From Aedoeadaptatus urinae (GTDB lineage Bacteria; Bacillota; Clostridia; Tissierellales; Peptoniphilaceae), in assembly GCF_900155585.1 (NCBI RefSeq), contig NZ_LT707418.1:62001-126000 (forward strand): a DNA stretch of 64,000 nt. The letters are read 5' to 3'. The notes under the pieces were generated by a model. The model did no database searches. It was given only the letters and a program-made list of their open reading frames with translations, and was not told the origin of the DNA. The translations under genes were made by a program, and so were the position numbers. This document shows positions 1-7,409 of the stretch, in pieces. Position 1 is the first letter of the stretch. Each line of letters begins with the position of its first letter.

Positions 1-660
1 GCCCTGCACTCCATGGAGAGGCGTTACGCCGCCATCAACCAGGTAGCCAAGCATTTTATGGCGGCCCTTCCCGAAAAGGGCACGGTGATGACCCAATGCT
101 TCGGCGAGACCATTATCGGTATGTTGGGCCGAGAAATAAAAAAGACCGACAAAGACATCGCCTTCGTCTGCCCCGAAACGCGGCCCTTTTTGCAGGGCGC
201 ACGCTTTACGGCGTCGGTCTTGTCGCAAATGGGCTTCGATACCACGGTAATTACGGACAATATGGTGACATCCTATATGGAAAATCACGGCATCTCTCTG
301 TTTACTTCGGCGGCGGATTCCATTTGCATGGACGGAAGCATCGTGAACAAGGTGGGCACCCATCAAATCGCCATTATCTGTAGCCACTTCGGTATTCCCT
401 ATTACGCCACGGGAATTCCCGATATGGACGTGCAAAGCGCCAAGGACATTACCATCGAAATGCGGGATCCGGAAGAGAGCTTAAGCGCCCACGGCATTAA
501 GCACACGGCAGAGGGCGTGAAGGGCTATTATCCGGCCTTCGACATCACGCCGCCGAAACTGGTCACCGGCGTGGTGACGGATTTGGGAATTTTCCCCTCT
601 CACGAACTGCAACAATACAAAGAGAAAAAAGGAGCGGGCGACTTTTATTTCGCCGTATAA
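1..660 (+). CDS. MtnA-like S-methyl-5-thioribose-1-phosphate isomerase family protein (5' truncated by window edge)
   Basis: The reading frame is open from base 1, so the N-terminal part lies outside the window; 219 residues remain of a family usually near 350. The visible part matches the eIF2B/MtnA aldose-ketose isomerase fold. It has a TQC segment where MtnA carries its catalytic cysteine, the ETRPxLQGAR stretch, ITDNM, an AAD segment at the catalytic aspartate position followed by NKVGT, and the IEMRDPEE / EGVKGYYPAFDITP tail. MtnA interconverts methylthioribose-1-phosphate and methylthioribulose-1-phosphate in methionine salvage. The usual GADRI motif is changed to AADSI and no other salvage gene is next to it, so a related sugar-1-phosphate substrate is possible. 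The next gene starts 1 base after the stop, suggesting co-transcription. Confidence 0.75.
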   Translation, partial: ALHSMERRYAAINQVAKHFMAALPEKGTVMTQCFGETIIGMLGREIKKTDKDIAFVCPETRPFLQGARFTASVLSQMGFDTTVITDNMVTSYMENHGISLFTSAADSICMDGSIVNKVGTHQIAIICSHFGIPYYATGIPDMDVQSAKDITIEMRDPEESLSAHGIKHTAEGVKGYYPAFDITPPKLVTGVVTDLGIFPSHELQQYKEKKGAGDFYFAV

Positions 661-661
661 T

Positions 662-1228
662 ATGAACGAGAATCTGGAAAAACAAATTGACTTTATCTAC
701 ACGCTGGAAAAAATGAAGAGCGTGTATCGCCGCACCCGCCTGCTTCACGCCGACCGCTACGAAAACGACGCGGAGCACAGCTTTCATATCGCCGCCATGG
801 CCTTTCTTTTAAAGGAATATGCGCCGAAGGATGTGAACATGGAGCGGGTGGTGTACATGCTTTTGTTCCACGATGTGGTGGAAATCGATGCGGGGGACAC
901 CTTCGCCTACGACGTGGAGAACAACAAGACCAAGCGCGAAAGGGAAGTGCGCGCGGCGGAGCATTTGTACGGCATGCTTCCCGAGACTCAGGGCGAAGAG
1001 CTCAGGGCTCTGTGGGAAGAATTTGAAGCGCAAGTGACGCCGGAATCCCACTTCGCCTTGGCCATGGACCGCATCGAGCCCATCCTTTTAAACGCCGCCG
1101 GCGGCGGAGGCACGTGGAAAAGCAATGAGATTCGGAAAGAAGACGTCTATAATCGCATCGAGCCGGTAAGGAAATTTCCGCCCTTGTACGCCATGATTAA
1201 AGAAAAGGTCGATGCTTATTTTAAATAG
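662..1228 (+). CDS. HD-domain phosphohydrolase (YfbR/5'-deoxynucleotidase-like)
   Basis: A 188-residue protein with the HD superfamily metal-binding pattern: a histidine in EHSFHIA (around residue 40), the FHD pair in LLFHDVVEIDAGD (around residue 70) and a distal aspartate in AMDRIEP. Length and motif order fit the small YfbR/YGK1-like group that removes phosphate from deoxynucleoside 5'-monophosphates, but substrate cannot be read from sequence. It starts directly after the MtnA-like gene and a response regulator follows 11 bases later. The name hydrolase of the HD superfamily is safe; nucleotidase activity is inference from the family. Confidence 0.75.
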   Translation: MNENLEKQIDFIYTLEKMKSVYRRTRLLHADRYENDAEHSFHIAAMAFLLKEYAPKDVNMERVVYMLLFHDVVEIDAGDTFAYDVENNKTKREREVRAAEHLYGMLPETQGEELRALWEEFEAQVTPESHFALAMDRIEPILLNAAGGGGTWKSNEIRKEDVYNRIEPVRKFPPLYAMIKEKVDAYFK

Positions 1229-1239
1229 AGAGGTGACCC

Positions 1240-1941
1240 ATGACGAAAATATTACTCGTCGAGGACGAAGTGTCCATTCGCAAGTTTATTAAGATCAATT
1301 TAGAACGGGAAGGCTTTGAAGTTTTCGAAGCGGGAAGCGGCGAAGAGGGATTGGAAACTGCCGAAAGGGAAAAGCCCGCCATCGTTCTTCTGGACATTAT
1401 GTTGCCCGGGATGGACGGCTTTGAGGTCTGCGATAAGCTGAGAAAATCCTTTCCCCATCTGGGGATTATTATGCTCACGGCAAAGGCCGAAGACTACGAC
1501 AAGATCATGGGCCTTCAAAGCGGCACCGACGATTATTTAACCAAGCCCTTTAATCCCACGGAGCTGACTCTTCGCATTAAATCTCTGGAGCGCCGCTTAG
1601 GTTCTGACAACAAGGAAGAGAAGAAGGGCGAGCGCTTCTTGGAATCGGGAATGTTCAAAGTGGACGTTTACGGCCATAAATTCTATAAAAACGGCGTGGA
1701 AGTGGAATTGACACCGACGGAACATGAAATCGTCAAATTCTTTATTACCAATGCCAATCGCGCCTTGAGTCGCGACGAAATTTTAAACGCCGTTTGGGGC
1801 GAAGAATTTTTAGGCGACAGTAAAATCGTGGACGTTAACATTCGGCGCCTCCGCTCCAAAGTGGAAGAAGACGCCGCTCATCCCGTCTATATCGAAACCG
1901 TTTGGGGCGTCGGCTATCGCTGGAAAAACGCCGCGAAGTAA
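1240..1941 (+). CDS. OmpR/PhoB-family response regulator
   Basis: A 233-residue two-domain regulator. The receiver domain (residues 1-120) has the acidic pocket VEDE (E8-D9), phospho-acceptor D52 in LLDIMLPGMDG, T80 and K102 in LTKPF. The C-terminal winged helix (about 135-230) shows the typical LTPTEHEIVKFF, VDVNIRRLRSKVE and VWGVGYRW segments. An AGAGGTGAC ribosome-binding site precedes the ATG. It is followed 2 bases later by its likely cognate sensor kinase, then by a lipoprotein and a small membrane protein, so an envelope signal is plausible. The regulon is not deducible. Confidence 0.92.
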   Translation: MTKILLVEDEVSIRKFIKINLEREGFEVFEAGSGEEGLETAEREKPAIVLLDIMLPGMDGFEVCDKLRKSFPHLGIIMLTAKAEDYDKIMGLQSGTDDYLTKPFNPTELTLRIKSLERRLGSDNKEEKKGERFLESGMFKVDVYGHKFYKNGVEVELTPTEHEIVKFFITNANRALSRDEILNAVWGEEFLGDSKIVDVNIRRLRSKVEEDAAHPVYIETVWGVGYRWKNAAK

Positions 1942-1943
1942 CG

Positions 1944-3350
1944 ATGAAACACTCCATTCGAAAGACGCTGACGAGAAATTTCGTCGCGCTGATTCTCTTA
2001 ACCGTCAGTCTCCTGGACCTGGCGTTGATTTTCGGCTTTCGCGAATACACCTATAACGGCGTGAAATTTTACTTAAATCAACAGCTGAACAGCTCCATCT
2101 ACACCTACGAACGCTATTTTAAAAGCAGCAGCCTGGACGAGCTCTTGGCCGGCGATTACGATATCATCTTTTATCAATTCGGAGGTCAGGTGCAGATGAT
2201 CGATAAGGACGCCCAGCTGGTTTACGATTCCATCGGCGCTATTAACGATCCGGTGAAGGATTATCCCGATGTGCTTCAGGCATTGAAGGGGAAGGACGGT
2301 TTTCGCATCGGGCCCGTGCCTTTTTCCGACACGAAAGTCCTCTCCGTTTCCCGTCCCCTTTACTCACAGGACGACGAAGTCATCGGCGTCTTGCGCTACT
2401 CATCGTCTTTGGCGCCGGCCATTCATTCCGTGTGGACGCTGAGCCGCTACCTTTTGGTCTTAACGGCCTTTGTCATCGCCATCGCCATTATAGCCAGCCG
2501 CATGCTTTCAAAGAGCATTACCCGTCCCATCGAGGAGATTCAATCCACGGCCATTCAATTGGCGGACGGTCAGTACAAAAAGCACATCGTTATGAAGCGG
2601 GACGACGAATTGGGTCAGTTGGCTCAATCCATTAACACCCTGGCGGCGGAAATCGTGCGCAAGGAACAGGTGAAGAACGACTTTATCTCCTCCATCTCCC
2701 ACGAGCTTCGCACGCCGCTCACGTCCATCAAGGGCTGGGCAGCGGTGCTCAAGGACACGGATCCCGCGGAGACCGACGTCATGAACGAGGGCTTTGAAAT
2801 TATTGAAAGGGAAACCGACCGCCTGTCGAAAATGGTGGAAGAGCTTTTGGACTTTTCACGATATATTTCCGGGCGCATCACCTTAAAAAAAGATCGCTTC
2901 GATATTACTTCCACCTGCGAGGATGTATTTAAGCAGATGAAGCCCCGGGCCATGAAGGAATCCATTCATTTAATCAACGAGATTAACGAAGAGGTGGTGC
3001 TTCTCACGGCGGATGAGGACCGCTTGCGACAAGTGCTCATCAATCTCATCGACAACGCCATTAAATTCACCGACGCCGGGGGATGGGTGTTATTTGAAGC
3101 GCGGAAAAATTTCCCAAATTACGAAATGATTATCTCCGACAACGGTGTAGGCATGGACGAAAACGAGCTGGCCCTTGCCAAGGAAAAGTTTTATAAGGGC
3201 AAACACTCCAATTCTCACTCGGGCCTTGGCCTGTCCATCGCCGATGAGATCGTGAAGCTGCACAGCGGCACCATACAGATCGTTTCGGAAAAATCCGTCG
3301 GGACCACGATTCGCATCATGATACCTTTGGGAAGCGAGGCGGAAGCATGA
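1944..3350 (+). CDS. Membrane sensor histidine kinase
   Basis: I take the ATG at 1944, two bases after the regulator stop, giving 468 residues; an upstream in-frame start at 1902 would overlap the regulator by 40 bases. Order of parts: TM helix near residues 12-32, an extracytoplasmic sensor region, a second TM near 165-190, a HAMP linker, the HisKA box SSISHELRTPLT with H253, then the HATPase_c N box (NLIDNAIKF), G1 (SDNGVGM) and G2 (SGLGLSIA). It autophosphorylates and passes phosphate to the adjacent OmpR-type regulator. The stop overlaps the ATG of the lipoprotein gene by 4 bases (ATGA). Confidence 0.92.
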   Translation: MKHSIRKTLTRNFVALILLTVSLLDLALIFGFREYTYNGVKFYLNQQLNSSIYTYERYFKSSSLDELLAGDYDIIFYQFGGQVQMIDKDAQLVYDSIGAINDPVKDYPDVLQALKGKDGFRIGPVPFSDTKVLSVSRPLYSQDDEVIGVLRYSSSLAPAIHSVWTLSRYLLVLTAFVIAIAIIASRMLSKSITRPIEEIQSTAIQLADGQYKKHIVMKRDDELGQLAQSINTLAAEIVRKEQVKNDFISSISHELRTPLTSIKGWAAVLKDTDPAETDVMNEGFEIIERETDRLSKMVEELLDFSRYISGRITLKKDRFDITSTCEDVFKQMKPRAMKESIHLINEINEEVVLLTADEDRLRQVLINLIDNAIKFTDAGGWVLFEARKNFPNYEMIISDNGVGMDENELALAKEKFYKGKHSNSHSGLGLSIADEIVKLHSGTIQIVSEKSVGTTIRIMIPLGSEAEA

Positions 3351-3877
3351 AAAAACTGATTCTTCTTTTGCTGCTGCTATTAACCGCCTGCGGACCCGTC
3401 AAGGGCGACTACCGCATCACCGAAAAGCCACAGATCAATCGATCGCCTCTGCAGGGGCGCTGGGTCGTGACGAAAATTCAAACCGTCACCGACGAAAGCA
3501 AGGATCTGCGACCCATCATCGGCTCCGAAGCCATATTCGCCCCCAATGTCGCCATCTTTAACGACCAACGGATCGACAAGGTCACCTATGTCATCCGAAA
3601 AGGAAAGACTGACTATTTAATGAAATTAGGGTATAATAAAACGAAAGATGACGTCGGCATTGCCGGGGACGATTTATTTATTATCGACATCTACCAAGAC
3701 GACCAATTGCTATTCACCGTGTATCGGGAGAAGGATGACGTGGCTTATATCGACATCTACGGAAATCTCCTGCAGTTAGTCAAGACGAAAGGCACCCTGG
3801 ACGAGCGTCAACTGAAAAACCTGATGGAACAAGCCGACCCGAAGAAGACCTATTACTCACGGGTGCCCGGTAAGTAG
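3347..3877 (+). CDS. Putative lipoprotein, translationally coupled to the sensor kinase
   Basis: A 176-residue protein with a lipoprotein signal: MKK, a run of leucines and the lipobox LTAC ending at about residue 15, so the mature protein would be anchored by a diacylglyceryl cysteine on the outer face of the membrane. The rest is polar, with alternating beta-rich stretches and no family I recognise. Its ATG overlaps the kinase stop (ATGA) and a small membrane protein follows 9 bases later. An accessory or target role in the two-component system is inference from position only. Confidence 0.8.
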   Translation: MKKLILLLLLLLTACGPVKGDYRITEKPQINRSPLQGRWVVTKIQTVTDESKDLRPIIGSEAIFAPNVAIFNDQRIDKVTYVIRKGKTDYLMKLGYNKTKDDVGIAGDDLFIIDIYQDDQLLFTVYREKDDVAYIDIYGNLLQLVKTKGTLDERQLKNLMEQADPKKTYYSRVPGK

Positions 3878-3886
3878 GAGGATGAC

Positions 3887-4240
3887 ATGTTATCGAAAAT
3901 TTCTGAAAGTCTGAATGGAAATTTAACCTATATAGCGATTTTGGTTTTGGCCGTGATCGTCGCTTTGATACTGACCTTCGTCATAAATATGATGGGTAAG
4001 CAAATGAAATTTTTGCGCTACCTGCCCGGCCTCGGCTTGGTTTTTATCGGCATGTTTTCGCTGATCATGGTTTTAAACCGACTCTTCGAACGCTCCAGTC
4101 TGAATTATATTTTTATTTCGGTGGTCTGTATTACGGCGGGAATTTGTTCTCTGCTCTTCGCTTTGTGCATCGGCATCTACAACAAAGACCGCTATCCCGA
4201 CACTCGCAAAGACATGGATCGTCGCCGAAGGGAAAGCTAA
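3887..4240 (+). CDS. Small integral membrane protein, three predicted TM helices
   Basis: 117 residues with hydrophobic segments near residues 15-36, 44-62 and 73-96 and a very basic, charged tail ending in DRRRRES. An AGGAGGATGAC ribosome-binding site sits just before the ATG. I do not recognise the family. It is the last gene of the response regulator-kinase-lipoprotein group and is followed by a Rho-independent terminator at 4258-4285, which marks the operon end. A role together with the lipoprotein in envelope sensing is possible but unproven. Confidence 0.75.
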   Translation: MLSKISESLNGNLTYIAILVLAVIVALILTFVINMMGKQMKFLRYLPGLGLVFIGMFSLIMVLNRLFERSSLNYIFISVVCITAGICSLLFALCIGIYNKDRYPDTRKDMDRRRRES

Positions 4241-4257
4241 ATAAAACGAAAAAAGAG

Positions 4258-4285
4258 TTTGTCGCCCGGTGCGGCAAATTTTTTT
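4258..4285 (+). terminator. Rho-independent terminator after the two-component operon
   Basis: Stem TTTGTCGC / GCGGCAAA (one G-T pair) around loop CCGGT, directly followed by seven T. It ends the operon that closes with the small membrane protein. Confidence 0.8.
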
Positions 4286-4385
4286 ATGAGCACAAAAATT
4301 TCGTGAGGATGATAGATCGAGTTCCATCATTATACGCACCGCGATGAAATTTTTATAAGCCTATAAAATATCTCCGATAAAACAA

Positions 4386-4414
4386 TTGTTTCGAAACCTG
4401 ATTTAGTATATATT
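4386..4414 (+). promoter_or_regulatory. Sigma-A-type promoter for yraN-comM-dprA
   Basis: TTGTTT (4386-4391), a 17-base spacer, then TATATT (4409-4414), 24 bases before the yraN ATG. A strong GGGAGGAA ribosome-binding site follows at about 4428-4435. The 4241-4437 gap otherwise holds only the upstream terminator. Confidence 0.6.
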
Positions 4415-4437
4415 ATTGAGTAAAGCAGGGAGGAATT

Positions 4438-4797
4438 ATGAACATCGGCGAAACAGGAGAGAGGATTGCGGCGAGGTTTTTGCAGAAACAGGGGCACGAA
4501 ATCCTCGAGCGAAACTTTCGTTTTAGGCATGGTGAAATCGATATCATAAGCTTTACGAAAGGCCTCGTCGTCTTTACGGAAGTGAAGACAAGGACCAACG
4601 TAAGCTACGGCGATCCGAAGGATGCCGTGGATGTCTTTAAACGTCGCCAGATCTACATGACGGCGGAGCAATACCTTGCGAATCGTTCAACCTTTTATCG
4701 CGGAGCTCGTTTCGACGTCATCGAAGTGTTTTTAACGGATCAGCCGATGATTCATCACATAAAGAATGCCTTCGATGGAAATGACTTGGGGGAATGA
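4438..4797 (+). CDS. yraN: YraN family protein (UPF0102, endonuclease-like fold)
   Basis: 119 residues, the usual length for UPF0102. The N-terminus NIGETGERIAARFLQKQGHEIL, followed by RFRHGEIDII and VVFTEVKTRTN, carries the E...D...ExK spacing of the Holliday-junction-resolvase/restriction-enzyme-like fold (E in GEIDII, EVK). The biochemical role is not settled for the family. It is commonly next to comM or rnhB in Firmicutes; here the comM ATG begins one base after its stop. Confidence 0.92.
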   Translation: MNIGETGERIAARFLQKQGHEILERNFRFRHGEIDIISFTKGLVVFTEVKTRTNVSYGDPKDAVDVFKRRQIYMTAEQYLANRSTFYRGARFDVIEVFLTDQPMIHHIKNAFDGNDLGE

Positions 4798-4798
4798 C

Positions 4799-6325
4799 AT
4801 GTATGCCAGAGTGAAAACCTGTAGCTTAGAGGGATTGGAAGGATTCGTCGTGGAAGTCGAATGCGATTTGAGTCGCGGGCTTCCGCGATTTCTTATGGTG
4901 GGATTGCCCGACGCGCAAATCAGGGAATCTGGCGAACGGGTTCATGCGGCGATAAAAAACATCGGCATGCCCTATCCGCAACAGCGAATCACGGTGAATT
5001 TATCACCCGCCAATCGCAGAAAAGACGGCTCACAAATGGATTTGGCCGTGGCCGTGTCTGTCTTAGCCGCAGAGGGCTTCGGCGATCCTCATCTCATCGA
5101 TGACTACATATTTTTAGGAGAGCTTCAGCTTAACGGAGAAATTTCCGCTATTCGCGGCGCCCTGCCCATGGTGATCTCCCTCAGAGAGTTGGGCTACAAG
5201 AAATTTATCGTCCCCAAGGCCAACGAAAACGAAACCGCCATTGTTCGGGATGTTAACATTTACCCCGTATCCAGTTTAAAGGAAGTGGTGTCTTTTCTCA
5301 CTGGCGAGTCTACCATCGAAGAGGCGACGGTGGAAAATCCCATGGAGCATATGAAATCCTTTGACGTCGACTTTGCCGATATTAAAGGCCAAAGCCAGCT
5401 GAAGCGTGCTTTGGAGGTGGCGGCGGCGGGAGCTCATAATCTCTTAATGATCGGTCCGCCCGGAAGCGGCAAGAGCATGAGCGCCAAGCGGCTGCCCACC
5501 ATATTGCCTGGCATGACCTTTGAAGAGGCCATCGAGGTGACGAAGATCTATTCCGTGTCCGGGCTGTTGGCAGAAAACCGCCTGATGACGGAGAGGCCCT
5601 TCCGCTCGCCTCACCACACGGCATCCGGCGTCTCCCTTATCGGTGGTGGCCGCATCCCAAAGCCCGGGGAAATATCCTTGGCCCATCGCGGCGTCTTGTT
5701 CCTCGACGAAATCCCCGAATTTCAATCCAGCGTGCTTGAGGTTTTGCGCCAGCCAATGGAGGACGGAAAGATCCACGTGGCGCGGGCGACGGCGAGCTTG
5801 GAATTCCCCGCGGATTTTCAGCTTATTGCCTCTATGAACCCCTGTCCCTGCGGCTATTACCAAGATCCAAATCACGAATGCAGCTGCAGCATGCAGCAGA
5901 TCCAAAAGTACTTGAGCAAGATTTCCCACCCGCTCCTCGACCGCATCGATTTGCAGGTGGAGGTGAAGCCCATCAGCTACGAGGACATGAAGGACAATGT
6001 GAAGGGCGAGGATTCAAAAACCGTGCGGGAGCGCGTAGAGCGTGCGAGAGGCTTTCAAAAGGCTCGCTTTGAAGGCACGGATATTATAACCAACGCAGGC
6101 ATTCCCGATCGCTACGTGGAAAAATATTGTAAGCTGACGCCGAACTCGCAGAAGCTTTTGGACATGGCCTATAAGAAGTATAAATTCAGCGGCAGATCCC
6201 TTCACAAGGTGTTGAAGGTGGCGAGGACCATTGCCGATCTTCGCGACGGCGGTCCCATTACGGATCAGGATGTTTTAGAAGCGGTGCGCTACAAATCAGT
6301 GGAGGGAAAATATTGGTCGGAATAA
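4799..6325 (+). CDS. comM: ComM/YifB family Mg-chelatase-like AAA ATPase
   Basis: I choose ATG 4799, one base after the yraN stop, because the family begins MYARVKT; upstream starts at 4766 would run into yraN. The 508-residue protein has the N-terminal ChlI-type domain, Walker A GPPGSGKS near residues 218-226, Walker B LFLDEIPEF, the MNPCPCGYY segment, a sensor region and the C-terminal Mg_chelatase_C part. In transformable bacteria ComM is a hexameric branch-migration helicase that extends heteroduplex joints. dprA follows, overlapping its end, and a pilus operon lies downstream, which supports a transformation role here. Confidence 0.93.
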   Translation: MYARVKTCSLEGLEGFVVEVECDLSRGLPRFLMVGLPDAQIRESGERVHAAIKNIGMPYPQQRITVNLSPANRRKDGSQMDLAVAVSVLAAEGFGDPHLIDDYIFLGELQLNGEISAIRGALPMVISLRELGYKKFIVPKANENETAIVRDVNIYPVSSLKEVVSFLTGESTIEEATVENPMEHMKSFDVDFADIKGQSQLKRALEVAAAGAHNLLMIGPPGSGKSMSAKRLPTILPGMTFEEAIEVTKIYSVSGLLAENRLMTERPFRSPHHTASGVSLIGGGRIPKPGEISLAHRGVLFLDEIPEFQSSVLEVLRQPMEDGKIHVARATASLEFPADFQLIASMNPCPCGYYQDPNHECSCSMQQIQKYLSKISHPLLDRIDLQVEVKPISYEDMKDNVKGEDSKTVRERVERARGFQKARFEGTDIITNAGIPDRYVEKYCKLTPNSQKLLDMAYKKYKFSGRSLHKVLKVARTIADLRDGGPITDQDVLEAVRYKSVEGKYWSE

Positions 6326-7386
6326 GAGAAGATCTGAGAGAGCTTTTGATCCGCCTGTCTCTCGCCGGCATGCCAAACGAAGAGCTTATTGAGCTTTACG
6401 GCCACTTAACGGAAGACGAGGGGCAGCTGACGTTTCTCGAAGGAGAAAATATTCCCCAAAAATTAAGAGAACGGACTAACATGTTTTTGGACCGAGACAT
6501 CAGTAAGAGACAGAAGGTCATTGACGCACAGTGCATTCAGATTTTGGTCGTCGGCGACGATTTTTATCCGGAAAAGCTTGCCCTGACGCCGGATCCGCCC
6601 ATGGTTATCTACGCCATCGGAAATTTAGAGCTTATGGCCAAGCCCTCGCTTTCCGTCGTCGGCGCGAGAAAGCATACGGACTACGGCCAACGTGTCTGCA
6701 AAAAATTCGTTTCGCAGTTGGCTTCCTCCGGTCTCGTCATTATCAGCGGACTCGCCTTGGGCATCGATAAGCTGGCGCATCAGGCGACCTTGGATGCCGA
6801 GGGAGAGACCATTGCCGTATTAGGTAACGGCATCGGCGACTGCTATCCCAGAAGCAACCGCGCCTATTACGAAGCTATTAAATCCACGGGTTTAATTCTA
6901 AGCGAATACCCGCCCTGTACGTCGCCTCAGCCTTTTCGCTTTCCCGAGCGCAATCGCATCATTGCTGCGCTGGGCGACGGCGTGCTGGTGGTAGAGGCCA
7001 AGGAGAAGAGCGGCTCTTTGATCACGGCGCGCTTGGCGGCGGAATACGGACGGGAAGTCTTTGCTGTCTGCGGCAATGTGGATTCCATTTACAGTCAGGG
7101 AACGAACCGCCTGATTTTCGACGGCGCATCCATCGCTTTGTCGCCGGAGGATATTTTAAATCATCCCGTCTATCAGATGAGTAAGAAAAAATCTTTGCCG
7201 AATCTTTCCGATCTCACTTTGGAAGAAAAAACATTGTATGATAGTATAGTGGACGGTCATCAGAATACGGAAGACCTTATGGCTCACGTCGGTTGGGACA
7301 TTAACGATGTGTTGAGCGTATTGACCATGTTGGAATTAAAAAATATGATTACAGGTGTCGATAGTGATTGCATCGAAATATTATAG
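6313..7386 (+). CDS. dprA: DNA processing protein DprA (Smf)
   Basis: 357 residues. The start is TTG 6313, preceded by GGAGGG at 6301-6306 with a 6-base spacer, overlapping comM by 13 bases. The Rossmann-like DprA core shows SVVGARKHTDYG, SGLALGID (residues about 145-152), AVLGNGIGDCYP, SEYPP, FPERNRIIAALGDGVLVVEA and GSLITARLAAEYGR, followed by a C-terminal winged-helix-like region. DprA binds incoming single-stranded DNA and loads RecA during natural transformation. Its position between comM and topA is a common Gram-positive arrangement. Confidence 0.95.
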   Translation: MVGIREDLRELLIRLSLAGMPNEELIELYGHLTEDEGQLTFLEGENIPQKLRERTNMFLDRDISKRQKVIDAQCIQILVVGDDFYPEKLALTPDPPMVIYAIGNLELMAKPSLSVVGARKHTDYGQRVCKKFVSQLASSGLVIISGLALGIDKLAHQATLDAEGETIAVLGNGIGDCYPRSNRAYYEAIKSTGLILSEYPPCTSPQPFRFPERNRIIAALGDGVLVVEAKEKSGSLITARLAAEYGREVFAVCGNVDSIYSQGTNRLIFDGASIALSPEDILNHPVYQMSKKKSLPNLSDLTLEEKTLYDSIVDGHQNTEDLMAHVGWDINDVLSVLTMLELKNMITGVDSDCIEIL

Positions 7387-7409
7387 AGCAGGAAAGGATT
7401 TGGGATAGC

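Noticed and set aside
4286-4385. AAAAATTTC/GAAATTTTT inverted repeat in the yraN upstream gap
   Set aside because: The arms are AT-rich and far apart, so chance is likely and no function can be supported.
4330-4671. Minus-strand open frame over the yraN promoter region
   Set aside because: It opposes yraN, lacks a start site with a ribosome-binding site and has no recognisable domain.
5444-5929. Long minus-strand open frame inside comM
   Set aside because: It is a shadow of the highly conserved comM frame, and similar antisense frames occur across most genes because of codon bias.
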